Below are positions 1-8,902 of a DNA stretch of 33,933 nucleotides, piece by piece. The stretch covers positions 1-33,933 of the forward strand of contig NZ_JAGXGF010000040.1 of NCBI RefSeq assembly GCF_024636815.1, written 5' to 3'. This DNA is from Marivirga sp. (GTDB taxonomy: Bacteria > Bacteroidota > Bacteroidia > Cytophagales > Cyclobacteriaceae). Position 1 is the first letter of the stretch. Each line of letters begins with the position of its first letter. The notes under the pieces are model-generated. The model did no database searches and was not told the origin of the DNA. It worked only from the letters and a program-made list of their open reading frames with translations. Both the position numbers and the translations under genes were made by a program.

Positions 1-321
1 ATCCAATATACTGCGTTGTCTTTCCTCGATATAGCTCGCTATATCTTCTAAAAGACGCCTTGTCTATTTAATTTTATGAAAATCTGAATTTCCAAATTAG
101 AGTCGAACTCAGGTTATCAGGTTTTCAATACAATTATTGTGTATTGATTATCTCTATTTACGAAACATGAATTTAAACAATAGGCTTACAACTAATAACT
201 AAAACTTAACTCAAACGTTGTTATTTTAGTTTATATTCAGTGTATGTTTTTCAAGTAATTGAACTACAAGGCTCAATTATATTTTTCAGGAATTCACATA
301 AATCTATTATATTTGTTTCTA
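1..321. other. Non-coding left edge with a short perfect palindrome
   Basis: I see no convincing gene here. Positions 28..45 form a perfect palindrome with 8-bp arms (GATATAGC, two-base centre TC, GCTATATC). The sequence around it has two related GC-richer words (GCGTTGTCTTT near 14 and GCCTTGTCTATT near 57). It could be the end of a dispersed repeat or the 3' flank of a gene outside the window; one copy cannot decide. A TTG-started frame from 259 runs into the next gene, but its first 21 codons lack signal-peptide character and are treated as leader. Confidence 0.4.
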
Positions 322-960
322 ATGAATATTAAATATACCATATCACTATTATTTTTATTGATTGTGCCATTTCTGGGATTTTCTCAAGATGAAACAGAAT
401 CTGAGGAGGTAATACAGTTTACAGGAGTTGTTTTAGATGAAGATAGCATAAGTATTCCTGGTGTACATATTTACACACCGATTTTTGGAAGGGGAACTTC
501 CACCAATGAATACGGATTTTTCTCTATGCCTGCTCTGGAAGGCGATAGTTTGGTAATTAGTGCAGTTGGTTTTAAGAAAGCTACTTATATAGTTCCCAAA
601 ATCAAAACATCAACTTTACGTGTTATTTTTAAGCTTGAATCAGATACAGAAATGCTGAATGAGGTGCAAGTTTATAATATGCCTCCGACAGCAGAAGCAT
701 TTAAAAAAGCTGTTTTAGCTGTTCGATTGCCTGATGAGTATAATAACATGAATAAAAACTTAGATCCTGCTACTTTGCAGAAAATGTACAGGAATTTACC
801 TGCAGATGGATCTATGAACCATAGATGGTTTGTACAACAACAAGCTTTTTATGATCAAACTAAGAATTCTGTAAGAATTAACCCTCTATTGAACCCAATG
901 TCTTGGGTTGAAATTTTTAAAGCTATAAAAAGAGGAGATTTTAGTAATAATAACGATTAA
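322..960 (+). CDS. Exported CarboxypepD_reg-like domain protein
   Basis: This 212-residue protein begins with a clear Sec signal peptide (positive NIKYT, then a hydrophobic stretch ending LGFSQ), which is why the ATG at 322 is preferred to the TTG at 259. Residues about 30-115 match the carboxypeptidase-D regulatory-like beta-sandwich common in Bacteroidota: 'FTGVVLDEDSISIPGVHI', 'GTSTNEYGFFSMPA', 'VISAVGFKK', then 'LNEVQV'. TonB-dependent receptors and DUF5686 proteins carry the same fold at their N-termini, but here no barrel follows, only about 95 polar residues with no recognised domain. It probably acts in the periplasm or at the outer membrane; the role is unknown. It stands alone, with 237 bp before the next gene. 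Confidence 0.85.
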   Translation: MNIKYTISLLFLLIVPFLGFSQDETESEEVIQFTGVVLDEDSISIPGVHIYTPIFGRGTSTNEYGFFSMPALEGDSLVISAVGFKKATYIVPKIKTSTLRVIFKLESDTEMLNEVQVYNMPPTAEAFKKAVLAVRLPDEYNNMNKNLDPATLQKMYRNLPADGSMNHRWFVQQQAFYDQTKNSVRINPLLNPMSWVEIFKAIKRGDFSNNND

Positions 961-1197
961 GTTTTTCATTACTATACCCATATCCAATTTAAGATTTCCA
1001 GTTATTTTCTAATGAGCATTTAAAGAGAGGTAATTATTATTTTTTCCTGTACCTTTTATGCTTAAACCATGAAGTAATTATAATATAATTTTAGTTTCTT
1101 GCCAGAGTGCTTTATTGAATTATCATCCATAGTTGGTCGAATATTTTTTTTAATGGTGGCTTTCTGTTTATTTTAAGAATTCAAATGCGTCTATAGC

Positions 1198-3033
1198 TTG
1201 AAAAAAATCATCATTATATCACTTATCTATTGCTTTGGAGCTTTATCTCTTACAGCCGAATCATTTCAAGAAATTCTTGACAAGGGTTCTGGTCAAGTGA
1301 AAGTATATTACTACCCAATAGAACCTTTTATATATAAAGATGAAATAGGTAATTTGTCAGGTATAGAAAAAGAAATGATGGACTCTTTCCTTCGTTTTCT
1401 TGAGAAGAAATATTCAGTAAAACTCTTTGTAGAGTGGGAGCAAGTTCCAACATTCGATTCTGTATTTGAATATGTGAATAAATCTGAAATTCCTGCATTT
1501 GGAATATCGGTTATTTCAAAAACTGAAGAACGCGCAAAGCTTGTTGGCTTTTCATATTCTTATATGCCTGATGTTAGTGTTTTTATCACTCACCTTTCCG
1601 TACCATTCTTAAAGGATAAAGAAGCACTTAAAACTCATATTGATGGATTTGAGGCTGCTACTATTTCCAGCACTACATATAAAGATGATTTGGATAAATT
1701 AAATGAGGAATATGCATTGGGCTTGAATTATGTAGATGTTCCAAATGATGAAGATATAATTCGGTTAGTAAGTCGGAATAAAGAAATGGTAGGCTATGTA
1801 GGTTTACCATTTTATGTAATTGAAATTGGAAAAGGTAATCCTGTAAAAAGACATAGCAAATTTCAGATTAAGAGAGATGGCTATAGGTTTATTTATCAGC
1901 TAGGAAAAGGTTGGGAAAAGCCGGTTCAAAATTATTTTGAGAGCTACCTTTATAGAGCTGAAGCAGATAAAATCATAAGGAGATATCTGGGGAATGACTA
2001 TTCAGAATTAATTTGGGGATTAGCAGGGGATAAAGTTACTGACAGAGCAGATGAAATTGCATTCTTGAATAAGGAGAAAGAAATCCAAAGTCAAACCCTT
2101 ATTGAGTCAGAAAAGGAAAAAGAGCTACAATGGACAATCATAATTTCAGTTAGTATTGGTTTAGTATTTGTTGTCATAATTGTTATTTTACTCATAAAGT
2201 CAAATCGGATTCGAGAAAGAGACAATGTGCTATTAACTGAGAAAAGTGAGGAGATGCACGATTTGTTAACAGAGTTGAATAGAAATAGGGATGAATTATC
2301 ACATCAAAGGCAATTGCTACAGAAGAAAAATATTGAATTGACAGACCTGAATAAGCAGAAGGATGATTTAATTGGAATTGTAGCACATGATTTAAAAAGT
2401 CCAATAAATCAAATGAATGGTTTAATCACTCTTTTAAGTTTTAAAAGTGATAAATGGGATGATGAAGAAGCCGAAATTTTTGAAAAGCTTGAAAATGTAA
2501 ATCTCCATTTAAAAGAGTTGGTGGAAAGAATTTTAGATTTAGAGTCAATTCAAAAAAAGAGTTTAAATTATCAATTCATCATGACAGATTTAGCTGATGT
2601 GATGAAAGAAACTGTATCAGAGTTTAGAGAAAAGGCACAATCTAAAAATATATCGATTGATATTTCTCGTATTATAAATGGTAAAATGGTGATGGTTGAT
2701 CCATTTTTTCTAAAGCAAGTATTTGAAAATTTAGTCAGTAATGCCTTGAAATTTTCGCCTTTAGGAAGTCAAGTTTTAATAGGTAGTGAAACTCATCATG
2801 AATACCATCAAATTTACGTGATGGATGAAGGTCCCGGAATTTCAGAAAAGGATAAATTAAAATTATTCACAAAATACACGACCTTATCTGCAAAGCCTAC
2901 AGGGGATGAAACTTCCACTGGTTTAGGCTTATCCATCGTAAAAAAATATGTGGAGGAAATGAATGGTAATGTTTGGTGTGAAAATAAAATCGGGAAAGGT
3001 GCTAAATTTATAGTGGCATTTCCTAAAGTATAA
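1198..3033 (+). CDS. Hybrid solute-binding-domain sensor histidine kinase
   Basis: This is a 611-residue membrane sensor kinase. The start is TTG (MKKIIIISLIYCFG); no ATG nearby would keep the signal peptide. Residues 1-21 are a signal peptide and about 33-265 resemble a periplasmic SBP_bac_3 amino-acid-type binding domain ('VKVYYYPIEPFIYKDEIGNL'). A transmembrane helix spans about 312-333, a coiled coil about 335-388, then HisKA with the H-box 'GIVAHDLKSPINQM' (phosphoacceptor His397) and a complete HATPase_c domain: N-box Asn511/Asn515, G1 'DEGPGI' at 543-548, G2 'TGLGLSIVKKY' at 574-584. All catalytic motifs are intact. By family knowledge it autophosphorylates when a small periplasmic ligand binds. 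No response regulator is adjacent; the partner is elsewhere or the kinase is orphan. A SixA-like phosphatase gene follows after 19 bp, probably in the same transcript. Confidence 0.92.
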   Translation: MKKIIIISLIYCFGALSLTAESFQEILDKGSGQVKVYYYPIEPFIYKDEIGNLSGIEKEMMDSFLRFLEKKYSVKLFVEWEQVPTFDSVFEYVNKSEIPAFGISVISKTEERAKLVGFSYSYMPDVSVFITHLSVPFLKDKEALKTHIDGFEAATISSTTYKDDLDKLNEEYALGLNYVDVPNDEDIIRLVSRNKEMVGYVGLPFYVIEIGKGNPVKRHSKFQIKRDGYRFIYQLGKGWEKPVQNYFESYLYRAEADKIIRRYLGNDYSELIWGLAGDKVTDRADEIAFLNKEKEIQSQTLIESEKEKELQWTIIISVSIGLVFVVIIVILLIKSNRIRERDNVLLTEKSEEMHDLLTELNRNRDELSHQRQLLQKKNIELTDLNKQKDDLIGIVAHDLKSPINQMNGLITLLSFKSDKWDDEEAEIFEKLENVNLHLKELVERILDLESIQKKSLNYQFIMTDLADVMKETVSEFREKAQSKNISIDISRIINGKMVMVDPFFLKQVFENLVSNALKFSPLGSQVLIGSETHHEYHQIYVMDEGPGISEKDKLKLFTKYTTLSAKPTGDETSTGLGLSIVKKYVEEMNGNVWCENKIGKGAKFIVAFPKV

Positions 3034-3052
3034 ATCTTCAAATAAAAATTAA

Positions 3053-3556
3053 ATGAGAATATTAGCAGCGATCATTATAATGGCTTTTATGGCAGTCTCC
3101 TGTTCAAATGAAAATGAAAACAAAGTAGTCTATATCGTGCGTCATGCAGAAAAAGATGTGGTTCCAAAAAATGACCCACCATTAACAACAGATGGAGTGA
3201 TACGTTCTGTAGATTTGGCAAGTTGGTTTAAGGATATCGATATCGATACAGTTTTCACTACTGATTTTGTTCGGATGCGCGAAACAGCAAAGCCATTAAT
3301 TGAGCAGCAAAATCTTGAGCTTTCAGTTTATGATGCGAAAGATTATGAGGGCTTTGCTAAGCAATTAAAGAAAATGAAGGCCGATACTATCTTGGTGGTT
3401 GGACATAGTAATACTATACTAGAGCAAATTGAAGCATTAGGTTTTGATAGACCTCAGGAAGAAATTAAAGAAAATGAATACGATAATATTTTTGAGTTGA
3501 GATTTGAAGGTAAAAAAGTGCTCACCCATAGCTACGGCACAAAATTTAATGAGTAA
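3053..3556 (+). CDS. SixA-like histidine phosphatase family lipoprotein
   Basis: This 167-residue protein belongs to the histidine phosphatase (phosphoglycerate mutase-like) superfamily. The catalytic signature 'RHAEK' places the phosphoacceptor at His31. Arg76 in 'RMRET' and His118 in 'VVGHSNT' complete the pocket. The length and absence of a lid insertion resemble SixA-type enzymes rather than metabolic mutases. The N-terminus 'MAVSC' looks like a lipobox (Cys17, with Ser at +2), so the mature protein is probably anchored in the outer membrane with the active site in the periplasm. It lies 19 bp after the sensor kinase gene and is probably co-transcribed. Cytoplasmic SixA dephosphorylates phosphohistidine in ArcB; if this one is exported it cannot act on the kinase's His397. 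The substrate is unknown. Confidence 0.85.
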   Translation: MRILAAIIIMAFMAVSCSNENENKVVYIVRHAEKDVVPKNDPPLTTDGVIRSVDLASWFKDIDIDTVFTTDFVRMRETAKPLIEQQNLELSVYDAKDYEGFAKQLKKMKADTILVVGHSNTILEQIEALGFDRPQEEIKENEYDNIFELRFEGKKVLTHSYGTKFNE

Positions 3557-3592
3557 TGCTAAACATTTACCCCTTAATTTGATTCTGATTCT

Positions 3593-4042
3593 ATGCATCT
3601 AAGGCTTAAAACTAAAGTAAATCAAGATTATTTATCAGTGAAAGAGGGGTTCAATGAAAAGTTGTTTTTATCATTAAACCCTCCATTTCCACCTGTAAAA
3701 TTGAAGGAATTTGGAGGCTGTGAAAAGGGTGATAATGTTCATTTAGAATTAAATTTCATTTTTTTTAAGCAAGACTGGATTAGTGAAATCACTTTTGATA
3801 ACACTTCTGACACTGTATTTGAGTTTGTAGATGAAGGAACCAAATTACCTTTCTTTTTAAAATATTGGAGGCATCATCACATAGTGGAAAAAACGGTAGG
3901 GAATCAATCTCTTATAATTGATGATATAAATTTCAAGTCTCCGTTTATAATAATGGACTTTCTATTATACCCTGTTTTATGGCTTCAGTTTGCCTATCGA
4001 AAACCGATTTATAGAAAGATTTTTAAAACCTCAGTTAATTAA
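3593..4042 (+). CDS. Conserved SRPBCC-fold-like protein
   Basis: This 149-residue soluble protein has no signal peptide. It resembles a conserved Bacteroidota family with a SRPBCC (START/Bet v1-like) helix-grip fold: 'VKEGFNEKLFLSLNPPFPPV' near the N-terminus, a central strand region ending 'FVDEGTKLPFFLKYWRHHH', and a C-terminal helix 'LLYPVLWLQFAYRKPIY'. Proteins of this superfamily bind hydrophobic ligands, but no ligand can be inferred. It follows the phosphatase gene by 36 bp on the same strand and may be in its transcript. The family assignment is from recalled motif resemblance only. Confidence 0.75.
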   Translation: MHLRLKTKVNQDYLSVKEGFNEKLFLSLNPPFPPVKLKEFGGCEKGDNVHLELNFIFFKQDWISEITFDNTSDTVFEFVDEGTKLPFFLKYWRHHHIVEKTVGNQSLIIDDINFKSPFIIMDFLLYPVLWLQFAYRKPIYRKIFKTSVN

Positions 4043-4088
4043 TTTTTTATTATTCTGGCATTAACTTATTAATACCGACCAATATTTA

Positions 4089-4096
4089 TATTTTTG
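4089..4096 (+). promoter_or_regulatory. Bacteroidota -7 promoter element
   Basis: TATTTTTG matches the Bacteroidota -7 consensus TAnnTTTG exactly and lies 20 bp before the ATG at 4117. No convincing -33 TTTG is present. It suggests that the thioredoxin-fold gene has its own promoter. Confidence 0.5.
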
Positions 4097-4116
4097 CTTT
4101 AAATAATATAAATATT

Positions 4117-5415
4117 ATGTTGGTAAGATTGATTTTTGTTTTACTTCTGTATTCAATTTTTGCCATAGATATTCATGCCAGTACTATTACATTTCTGCAT
4201 GAGGAAAATGTTGAGGTGAAGTTACAGGATGCAGTACATCTAGGAACTTTGGATTTCGCTCCCAAATTTATATATCCCACCGCTACTATTTTTCAGTTAG
4301 CTGAATCTGATACCCACTTTTATTTAGTCAGTTTCAAATCAAAAGATTATTATTTATGGACTGATGATTTTTCAACTGGTTTAGAAATCAATTTGTCTAA
4401 TCTTGAGATAAAATCAACTAAATACGTATTCCTTTCAAAAGAGAAGTGGTTTTCAGGAGAATTGAATTTCAATAATTCAAAACTTGAGAGCTTCCATCAA
4501 ATTGATTTATATTATGCTAATGCTTTGGATAGCTTGAATACATTAGCTCAAGAAAATGATCAATTTAGAGCAGAAAATACCTTTAATACCCTAGTATGGG
4601 ATAGCAGATCTGCTAAGCTTTTATACAATCTGGCAGTAGAACAATTTAGCTATCAATTTGATGAAAAGTGGAGTCATTATATTCCTTCCTATGCTCAATA
4701 CTGGCAATTTATGTATAAACTTTATTACCAATATTTTCATACTAATTCATTTAAAGGATTAAATAAAAATGAAATCAAATCTGCAATAGAATCTGATTTC
4801 AACAACCCTGAATCAAAGTTATTGATATTCCATCATTTTTTTAATGAGGGTTTATCTTTAAATGAATTGAATGAGAACTATGATTTTTTAAAAAATGATT
4901 TAAGCCCAAGAGAGCAAGAAATAGCTCAAGCTCTAATTCAAAAGCAGGCTATTGAAAATATATCAAATGCTCAAGGAATAGATTTCCTTTTTGGGATAGA
5001 TATAGATGGGGCAATGGAAGGTTATTTTGCTCGTGATAGCTCTGAGAAGAAAAAAGTTTTGATTTTTTGGTCAACTTGGGATAGTAATATGGTTACTGAA
5101 TTTTATCTTTTAGCAGATTTAAAGGATCGTTTTAAAGAGGGATACGTCTTTATTCATATTTGTATAGATGCCTATGAAATTCCTGATAAGACGAGATCAT
5201 TTATATATCAAAATAGGGTGGGAGGGTTTCATTTATTGCCTGAACATTCCAGTGCCTTTAGGAAAAGTAATTATAGAAAGGATCTAAAAATTAGAGACTT
5301 TCCTTTTTATGTTTTGACTGAAAATAATGGGAAAGTTATTGAAACGGAATCCATTCCATTAGTTGTTAGTGATCGCCTCACAAGTAAACTGAAACATTTC
5401 AGCACAAAAAAATAG
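4117..5415 (+). CDS. Exported protein with a cysteine-less thioredoxin-like domain
   Basis: This 432-residue protein starts with a signal peptide ('LVRLIFVLLLYSIFAIDIHAS'). Residues about 25-280 are a mixed, later helical region with no domain I can name. Residues about 285-430 look like a TlpA/ResA-type thioredoxin fold: strand 'KKKVLIFWSTW' (311-321), a following helix, strand 'YVFIHICID', and a cis-proline-like 'FPFYVLTENNGKVI' (Pro396). The redox motif is gone: where TlpA proteins have CxxC this one has Asp322-Ser-Asn-Met325. It is therefore probably a binding or scaffolding derivative, not an oxidoreductase. Similar TlpA-like exported proteins are common in Bacteroidota. It ends inside a terminator hairpin shared with convergent ftsH. 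Confidence 0.8.
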   Translation: MLVRLIFVLLLYSIFAIDIHASTITFLHEENVEVKLQDAVHLGTLDFAPKFIYPTATIFQLAESDTHFYLVSFKSKDYYLWTDDFSTGLEINLSNLEIKSTKYVFLSKEKWFSGELNFNNSKLESFHQIDLYYANALDSLNTLAQENDQFRAENTFNTLVWDSRSAKLLYNLAVEQFSYQFDEKWSHYIPSYAQYWQFMYKLYYQYFHTNSFKGLNKNEIKSAIESDFNNPESKLLIFHHFFNEGLSLNELNENYDFLKNDLSPREQEIAQALIQKQAIENISNAQGIDFLFGIDIDGAMEGYFARDSSEKKKVLIFWSTWDSNMVTEFYLLADLKDRFKEGYVFIHICIDAYEIPDKTRSFIYQNRVGGFHLLPEHSSAFRKSNYRKDLKIRDFPFYVLTENNGKVIETESIPLVVSDRLTSKLKHFSTKK

Positions 5416-5438
5416 CCCTACATTTTTGCAGGGCTATT
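5411..5438. terminator. Bidirectional hairpin between convergent genes
   Basis: AATAGCCCT (5411-5419) and AGGGCTATT (5430-5438) form a perfect 9-bp stem around a 10-base T-rich loop. It lies between the plus-strand thioredoxin-fold gene, whose stop codon it contains, and the end of minus-strand ftsH. A- and T-rich flanks suit termination from either side. Confidence 0.7.
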
Positions 5439-5458
5439 AATTAGATTAATAAAAACTA

Positions 5459-7555
5459 TTAGTCTTCGTTTTTATCATTAGAATCAGAATTTGTGGTGTC
5501 AGCAGCTGTAGTTTCCTCTTTAGCTTCTTCCTCCTCTTTCTTCTTCTTCTCTTCTTCCTCTTTCTTTTCCTTATCTAATTTCTCTTGATTTTTACCATTA
5601 GTATAAGCCTCATAAGTTGTTTGCTGAGCAAACGGTCTTTTACCAATTAGTTTCTCCAAATCAGACTGGAATATAATTTCTTTTTCCAATAATTGCTGGG
5701 CTAAGATTTCTAACTTATCTCTTTTGTCTGTTAATAGTTTCTTAGTGGTTTCATAAGCTTTGGCAATTAATTTACCCACCTCTTCATCAATCACTTTTGC
5801 AGTGTCTTCCGAATAAGGTTTAGTGAATTTATAATCGCCACCATCTTTGGAGTCGTAGAAGGAAACATTACCGATTTTTTCATTCATACCATAAACACTT
5901 ACCATACTGTAAGCCATTTTAGTAATTCTTTCCAAATCGCTTAAGGCACCTGTTGAGATTTTACCGAAAACAATTTCCTCAGCAGCACGACCACCAAGAG
6001 CCATACACATTTCATCAAAAAGTTGTTCTGTTTGATGCAAGAATTGCTCTTTTGGTAAATATTGTGCGTAGCCTAAGGCTGCAATACCTCTAGGAACAAT
6101 ACTCACTTTCACCAAAGGATCAGCGTGTTCCAAATACCAACCTGCTACTGCGTGTCCAGCCTCATGATAAGCTACTATTTTCTTCTCGTCAGGAGATATG
6201 ATTTTATTTTTCTTCTCAAGGCCACCTATAACTCTATCCACTGCATCTTGGAAATCGTTCATTTCCACAGCTTTTTTATTTTTCCTTGCAGCAATAAGGG
6301 CTGCTTCATTACAAACATTTGCAATTTCTGCACCTGCAAAGCCCGGAGTTTGAGCCGCCAATTTTTTGGCATCAACATCTTTATCAACTTTCAAAGGACC
6401 TAAGTGAACCTTGAATATAGCTTCTCTACCGATAATATCTGGCTTATCAATACTTACTTGTCTATCGAACCTTCCTGGTCTCATTAAAGCTGAGTCCAAT
6501 ACATCAGGTCTGTTGGTAGCTGCTAGGATTATAACTCCTGAATCTGTTGAGAAACCATCCATCTCTACTAATAGAGAGTTCAATGTATTTTCTCTTTCAT
6601 CATTTGATCCCGGCATTTTACCGCCACCTCTTGAACGACCGATTGCATCAATCTCATCAATAAATACAATACAAGGAGCTTTTTCTTTGGCTTGCTTAAA
6701 TAAATCTCTTACTCTGGCTGCACCAACCCCTACAAACATCTCAACGAAATCAGAACCTGACAATGAAAAGAAAGGAACCTCAGCTTCACCAGCTACAGCT
6801 TTTGCCAATAATGTTTTACCTGTACCAGGTGCGCCTACCAATAATGCCCCTTTAGGAATTTTACCTCCTAAAGTTGTGAATTTACCAGGGTTCTTCAAGA
6901 ATTCTACGATCTCTGCTACTTCTTCTTTAGCTTCATCTAATCCGGCCACATCTTTAAATGTGATTTTTACTTTATTTTCAGCATCAAATAAAGCCGCTTT
7001 GGACTTTCCTATGTTGAAAATTTGACCACCAGGGCCGCCTTGACCAGACATTCTTCTCATCAAGAACCAAACACCAAACAATAAGAATATTAAGAAACCA
7101 TAGCTCCAGAACATTTCTGACCATTGGGTGCGCTCTTCAACTTCATAACCGATTCTATCTTCTTCAGGAATCTGGCTTTCAAGTTCTGAATAATTTTGAT
7201 CAAAAATATCTAAACTAGGGATTTCAAAGGAATAATGAGGCCCTTGTTGATAATTCCATGGGTTACTATTTTCTAGTTCCTGAACATATTTTGAATTTTG
7301 AAGAGCATCCTCTTTTAAATAAACTTCAACAAGCCCCTGATTTTTAAGCAATAATACTTTTTTAACATCATTGCTCAAATACATTCTTTCAAATCTCTTT
7401 TCAGAAATTTTAATAGCGTTGCTACTTCCACTAAATAATGAGATACCAAACACCACTGATATCAAAATGATGATTACCCATATTTGATAATTTGGCTTTT
7501 GAGGTGGCTTTGGTATGATTTTTTTTCTTTTGTTATCTTTTGGTTTTTCTGCCAT
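5459..7555 (-). CDS. ftsH: ATP-dependent zinc metalloprotease FtsH
   Basis: This 698-residue membrane-anchored AAA+ protease degrades misfolded membrane proteins and some short-lived cytosolic regulators. TM1 is about 24-42, a periplasmic domain about 43-147, and TM2 about 148-166. The AAA domain has Walker A 'GAPGTGKT' (241-248), Walker B 'CIVFIDEID' (295-303) and the second region of homology '[20 protein letters not shown]'. The protease domain has zinc motif 'HEAGH' (464-468), with Asp540 in '[10 protein letters not shown]' as the likely third ligand. All key residues are intact. The last 45 residues or so are a highly charged Glu/Lys tail ending in an Asp/Asn/Ser-rich stretch, beyond the conserved core and probably flexible. 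It lies 66 bp downstream of rsfS on the same strand, probably in one transcript. Confidence 0.98.
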   Translation of the reverse strand: MAEKPKDNKRKKIIPKPPQKPNYQIWVIIILISVVFGISLFSGSSNAIKISEKRFERMYLSNDVKKVLLLKNQGLVEVYLKEDALQNSKYVQELENSNPWNYQQGPHYSFEIPSLDIFDQNYSELESQIPEEDRIGYEVEERTQWSEMFWSYGFLIFLLFGVWFLMRRMSGQGGPGGQIFNIGKSKAALFDAENKVKITFKDVAGLDEAKEEVAEIVEFLKNPGKFTTLGGKIPKGALLVGAPGTGKTLLAKAVAGEAEVPFFSLSGSDFVEMFVGVGAARVRDLFKQAKEKAPCIVFIDEIDAIGRSRGGGKMPGSNDERENTLNSLLVEMDGFSTDSGVIILAATNRPDVLDSALMRPGRFDRQVSIDKPDIIGREAIFKVHLGPLKVDKDVDAKKLAAQTPGFAGAEIANVCNEAALIAARKNKKAVEMNDFQDAVDRVIGGLEKKNKIISPDEKKIVAYHEAGHAVAGWYLEHADPLVKVSIVPRGIAALGYAQYLPKEQFLHQTEQLFDEMCMALGGRAAEEIVFGKISTGALSDLERITKMAYSMVSVYGMNEKIGNVSFYDSKDGGDYKFTKPYSEDTAKVIDEEVGKLIAKAYETTKKLLTDKRDKLEILAQQLLEKEIIFQSDLEKLIGKRPFAQQTTYEAYTNGKNQEKLDKEKKEEEEKKKKEEEEAKEETTAADTTNSDSNDKNED

Positions 7556-7571
7556 TACTTTTAACTATTAC

Positions 7572-7604
7572 AATGCTGCTAGCATAACGTTAGCATTCAG
7601 CATT
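7572..7604. other. Inverted repeat in the rsfS-ftsH spacer
   Basis: AATGCTG (7572-7578) and CAGCATT (7598-7604) are perfect inverted arms; the interior CTAGC/GTTAG pair weakly. It lies in the 66-bp gap between rsfS and ftsH. It may be a transcript structure that tunes ftsH expression or RNA processing. No T-run follows, so it is not a typical terminator. Confidence 0.35.
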
Positions 7605-7621
7605 ATGTTTATGATAAATTT

Positions 7622-7975
7622 TTAAACACTTTCGACCTCTATAATTTTGGCATCACCCCATAAACTTTCAAGATTATAGTGTTCTCTTTTGTCATTTTTA
7701 AAGACGTGGGCGACAACATTCGCAAAATCAATAAGAATCCATTCCTTATTATTTTTACCCTCAGTCATCCAAGGCTTTTCATTTGCTTCTTTGTAAACAA
7801 ATTTCTCTATGGATTCAGAAATTGAATCAGCTTGGGTGTCTGATGTAGCGGAGCATATTACAAAATAGTCTGCTACTGCATTTTTTACTTCTGATAAATC
7901 TAATATGGTGATGTCTTGAGCTTTTCTCTCCTGCATTCCCTGCACCACTAAGTTACTTAAAGCTTCGGAATTCAT
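7622..7975 (-). CDS. rsfS: Ribosomal silencing factor RsfS
   Basis: This 117-residue protein is the RsfS/Iojap/DUF143 family member, which binds ribosomal protein L14 on the 50S subunit and blocks subunit joining during starvation. Diagnostic stretches are 'ITILDLSEVKNAVADYFVIC', 'WMTEGKNNKEWILIDFANVV' and the C-terminal 'HVFKNDKREHYNLESLWGDA'. The length is normal for the family. The ATG is 18 bp from a consensus -7 element on this strand. The order rsfS-ftsH, divergent from birA, is one I recall from other Bacteroidota (not checked here). Confidence 0.96.
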   Translation of the reverse strand: MNSEALSNLVVQGMQERKAQDITILDLSEVKNAVADYFVICSATSDTQADSISESIEKFVYKEANEKPWMTEGKNNKEWILIDFANVVAHVFKNDKREHYNLESLWGDAKIIEVESV

Positions 7976-7992
7976 TAAATATTTTTTGGTTT

Positions 7993-8000
7993 CAAATCTA
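7993..8000 (-). promoter_or_regulatory. -7 promoter element for rsfS
   Basis: Read on the minus strand the bases are TAGATTTG, an exact TAnnTTTG match 17 bp before the rsfS ATG. The implied leader is about 10 nt. No clear -33 element was found in the 59-bp rsfS/birA gap. Confidence 0.5.
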
Positions 8001-8034
8001 AGATGTTTATTTGCTGTAAATCTACGAAATAATA

Positions 8035-8802
8035 TTGCATAAAATCTTTGCCAATACCTTATTTGTAGGGAAACAAATCATTTCCCTGCCAAGCTGTCAT
8101 TCTACCAATGATTTGATGGCACAAATGTCTGCCAAAAAGCAGCTGTATGAAGGCGCCATTATCATTACTAAACACCAAACAAAAGGGAAGGGGCAAAGAG
8201 GGAGTCAATGGAGCTCACCCGAAGGAAAGAATTTAACTTTTTCTGTTTATCTTAAACCTTATTTTCTAAAGCCCCCTCAACAATTTGAGCTGAATAGAAT
8301 GACATCTTTAGCACTTTTGGATGTGGTAAAAAGTTTATCAGCTGATTTCAAAGTTTATGTTAAATGGCCAAATGATCTTATCGTAAACAAGAAAAAAGTA
8401 GCAGGTATTTTAATTGAAAACTCCATCAATCAAAACGGGATTTCCGAGAGCATAATAGGAATCGGATTTAATGTAAATCAAACTGAAGAGATTCTTCCTA
8501 CGGCCACATCTTTAGCAAAGCAATTTGAACAAGAATTTGATTTGGATAAAATACTACTGAAAATAGTTCAAAGGCTGGAACATTATTATTTGATCCTAAG
8601 AGGTGGTGATTTCCGTTTCATCCACGAATTATATGAGTCAAAATTATATTTAAAAGATAAAGTGGCCTACTATGAAGATGCAATTGGGAAATTTAATGGA
8701 ATAATTCGCAAAGTTCATCCAGATGGAGTGCTAGAAATTGAAGATGAAAGCGGAATTCATAGAAAATACCGTTTCAAAGAAGTCAGTTTGCTGTCATATT
8801 AA
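8035..8802 (+). CDS. birA: Biotin--[acetyl-CoA-carboxylase] ligase, without HTH domain
   Basis: This 255-residue enzyme activates biotin with ATP and transfers it to the lysine of biotin carboxyl carrier protein. Catalytic features are 'SLPSCHSTNDLM' (17-28), the biotinyl-AMP loop 'TKGKGQRGSQWSS' (49-61), 'KWPNDLIV' (110-117) and 'KVAGILIE' (121-128). The N-terminal helix-turn-helix of E. coli BirA is absent, so this is a ligase only and not a repressor. The TTG at 8035 is chosen because the next in-frame ATG would remove the CHSTN motif. It is divergent from rsfS. Confidence 0.95.
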   Translation: MHKIFANTLFVGKQIISLPSCHSTNDLMAQMSAKKQLYEGAIIITKHQTKGKGQRGSQWSSPEGKNLTFSVYLKPYFLKPPQQFELNRMTSLALLDVVKSLSADFKVYVKWPNDLIVNKKKVAGILIENSINQNGISESIIGIGFNVNQTEEILPTATSLAKQFEQEFDLDKILLKIVQRLEHYYLILRGGDFRFIHELYESKLYLKDKVAYYEDAIGKFNGIIRKVHPDGVLEIEDESGIHRKYRFKEVSLLSY

Positions 8803-8855
8803 CAACATTTCCTCCAATAAACACATACTCACTTTAATTATTAAAACTAATGTGG

Positions 8856-8863
8856 TAATTTTG
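8856..8863 (+). promoter_or_regulatory. -7 promoter element for ahcY
   Basis: TAATTTTG is an exact TAnnTTTG match 39 bp before the ahcY ATG, in the 100-bp gap after birA. It indicates an independent ahcY promoter. The short leader has no S-adenosylhomocysteine riboswitch-like fold that I can see. Confidence 0.55.
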
Positions 8864-8902
8864 TGTTGCTAAAAGCATTTATAGAGAAGAAAATAAGTTA
8901 AA

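Noticed and set aside
259-321. Upstream TTG extension of the CarboxypepD_reg gene
   Set aside because: The extra residues precede a complete signal peptide starting at the ATG at 322 and would bury it.
6411-7025. 204-codon open frame antisense to ftsH
   Set aside because: It lies wholly within the highly conserved AAA domain of ftsH on the other strand, and its translation resembles no protein family. It is a codon-bias shadow.
8803-8902. S-adenosylhomocysteine riboswitch before ahcY
   Set aside because: The gap is 100 bp, AT-rich and lacks the stems such a riboswitch needs; a plain promoter explains it.
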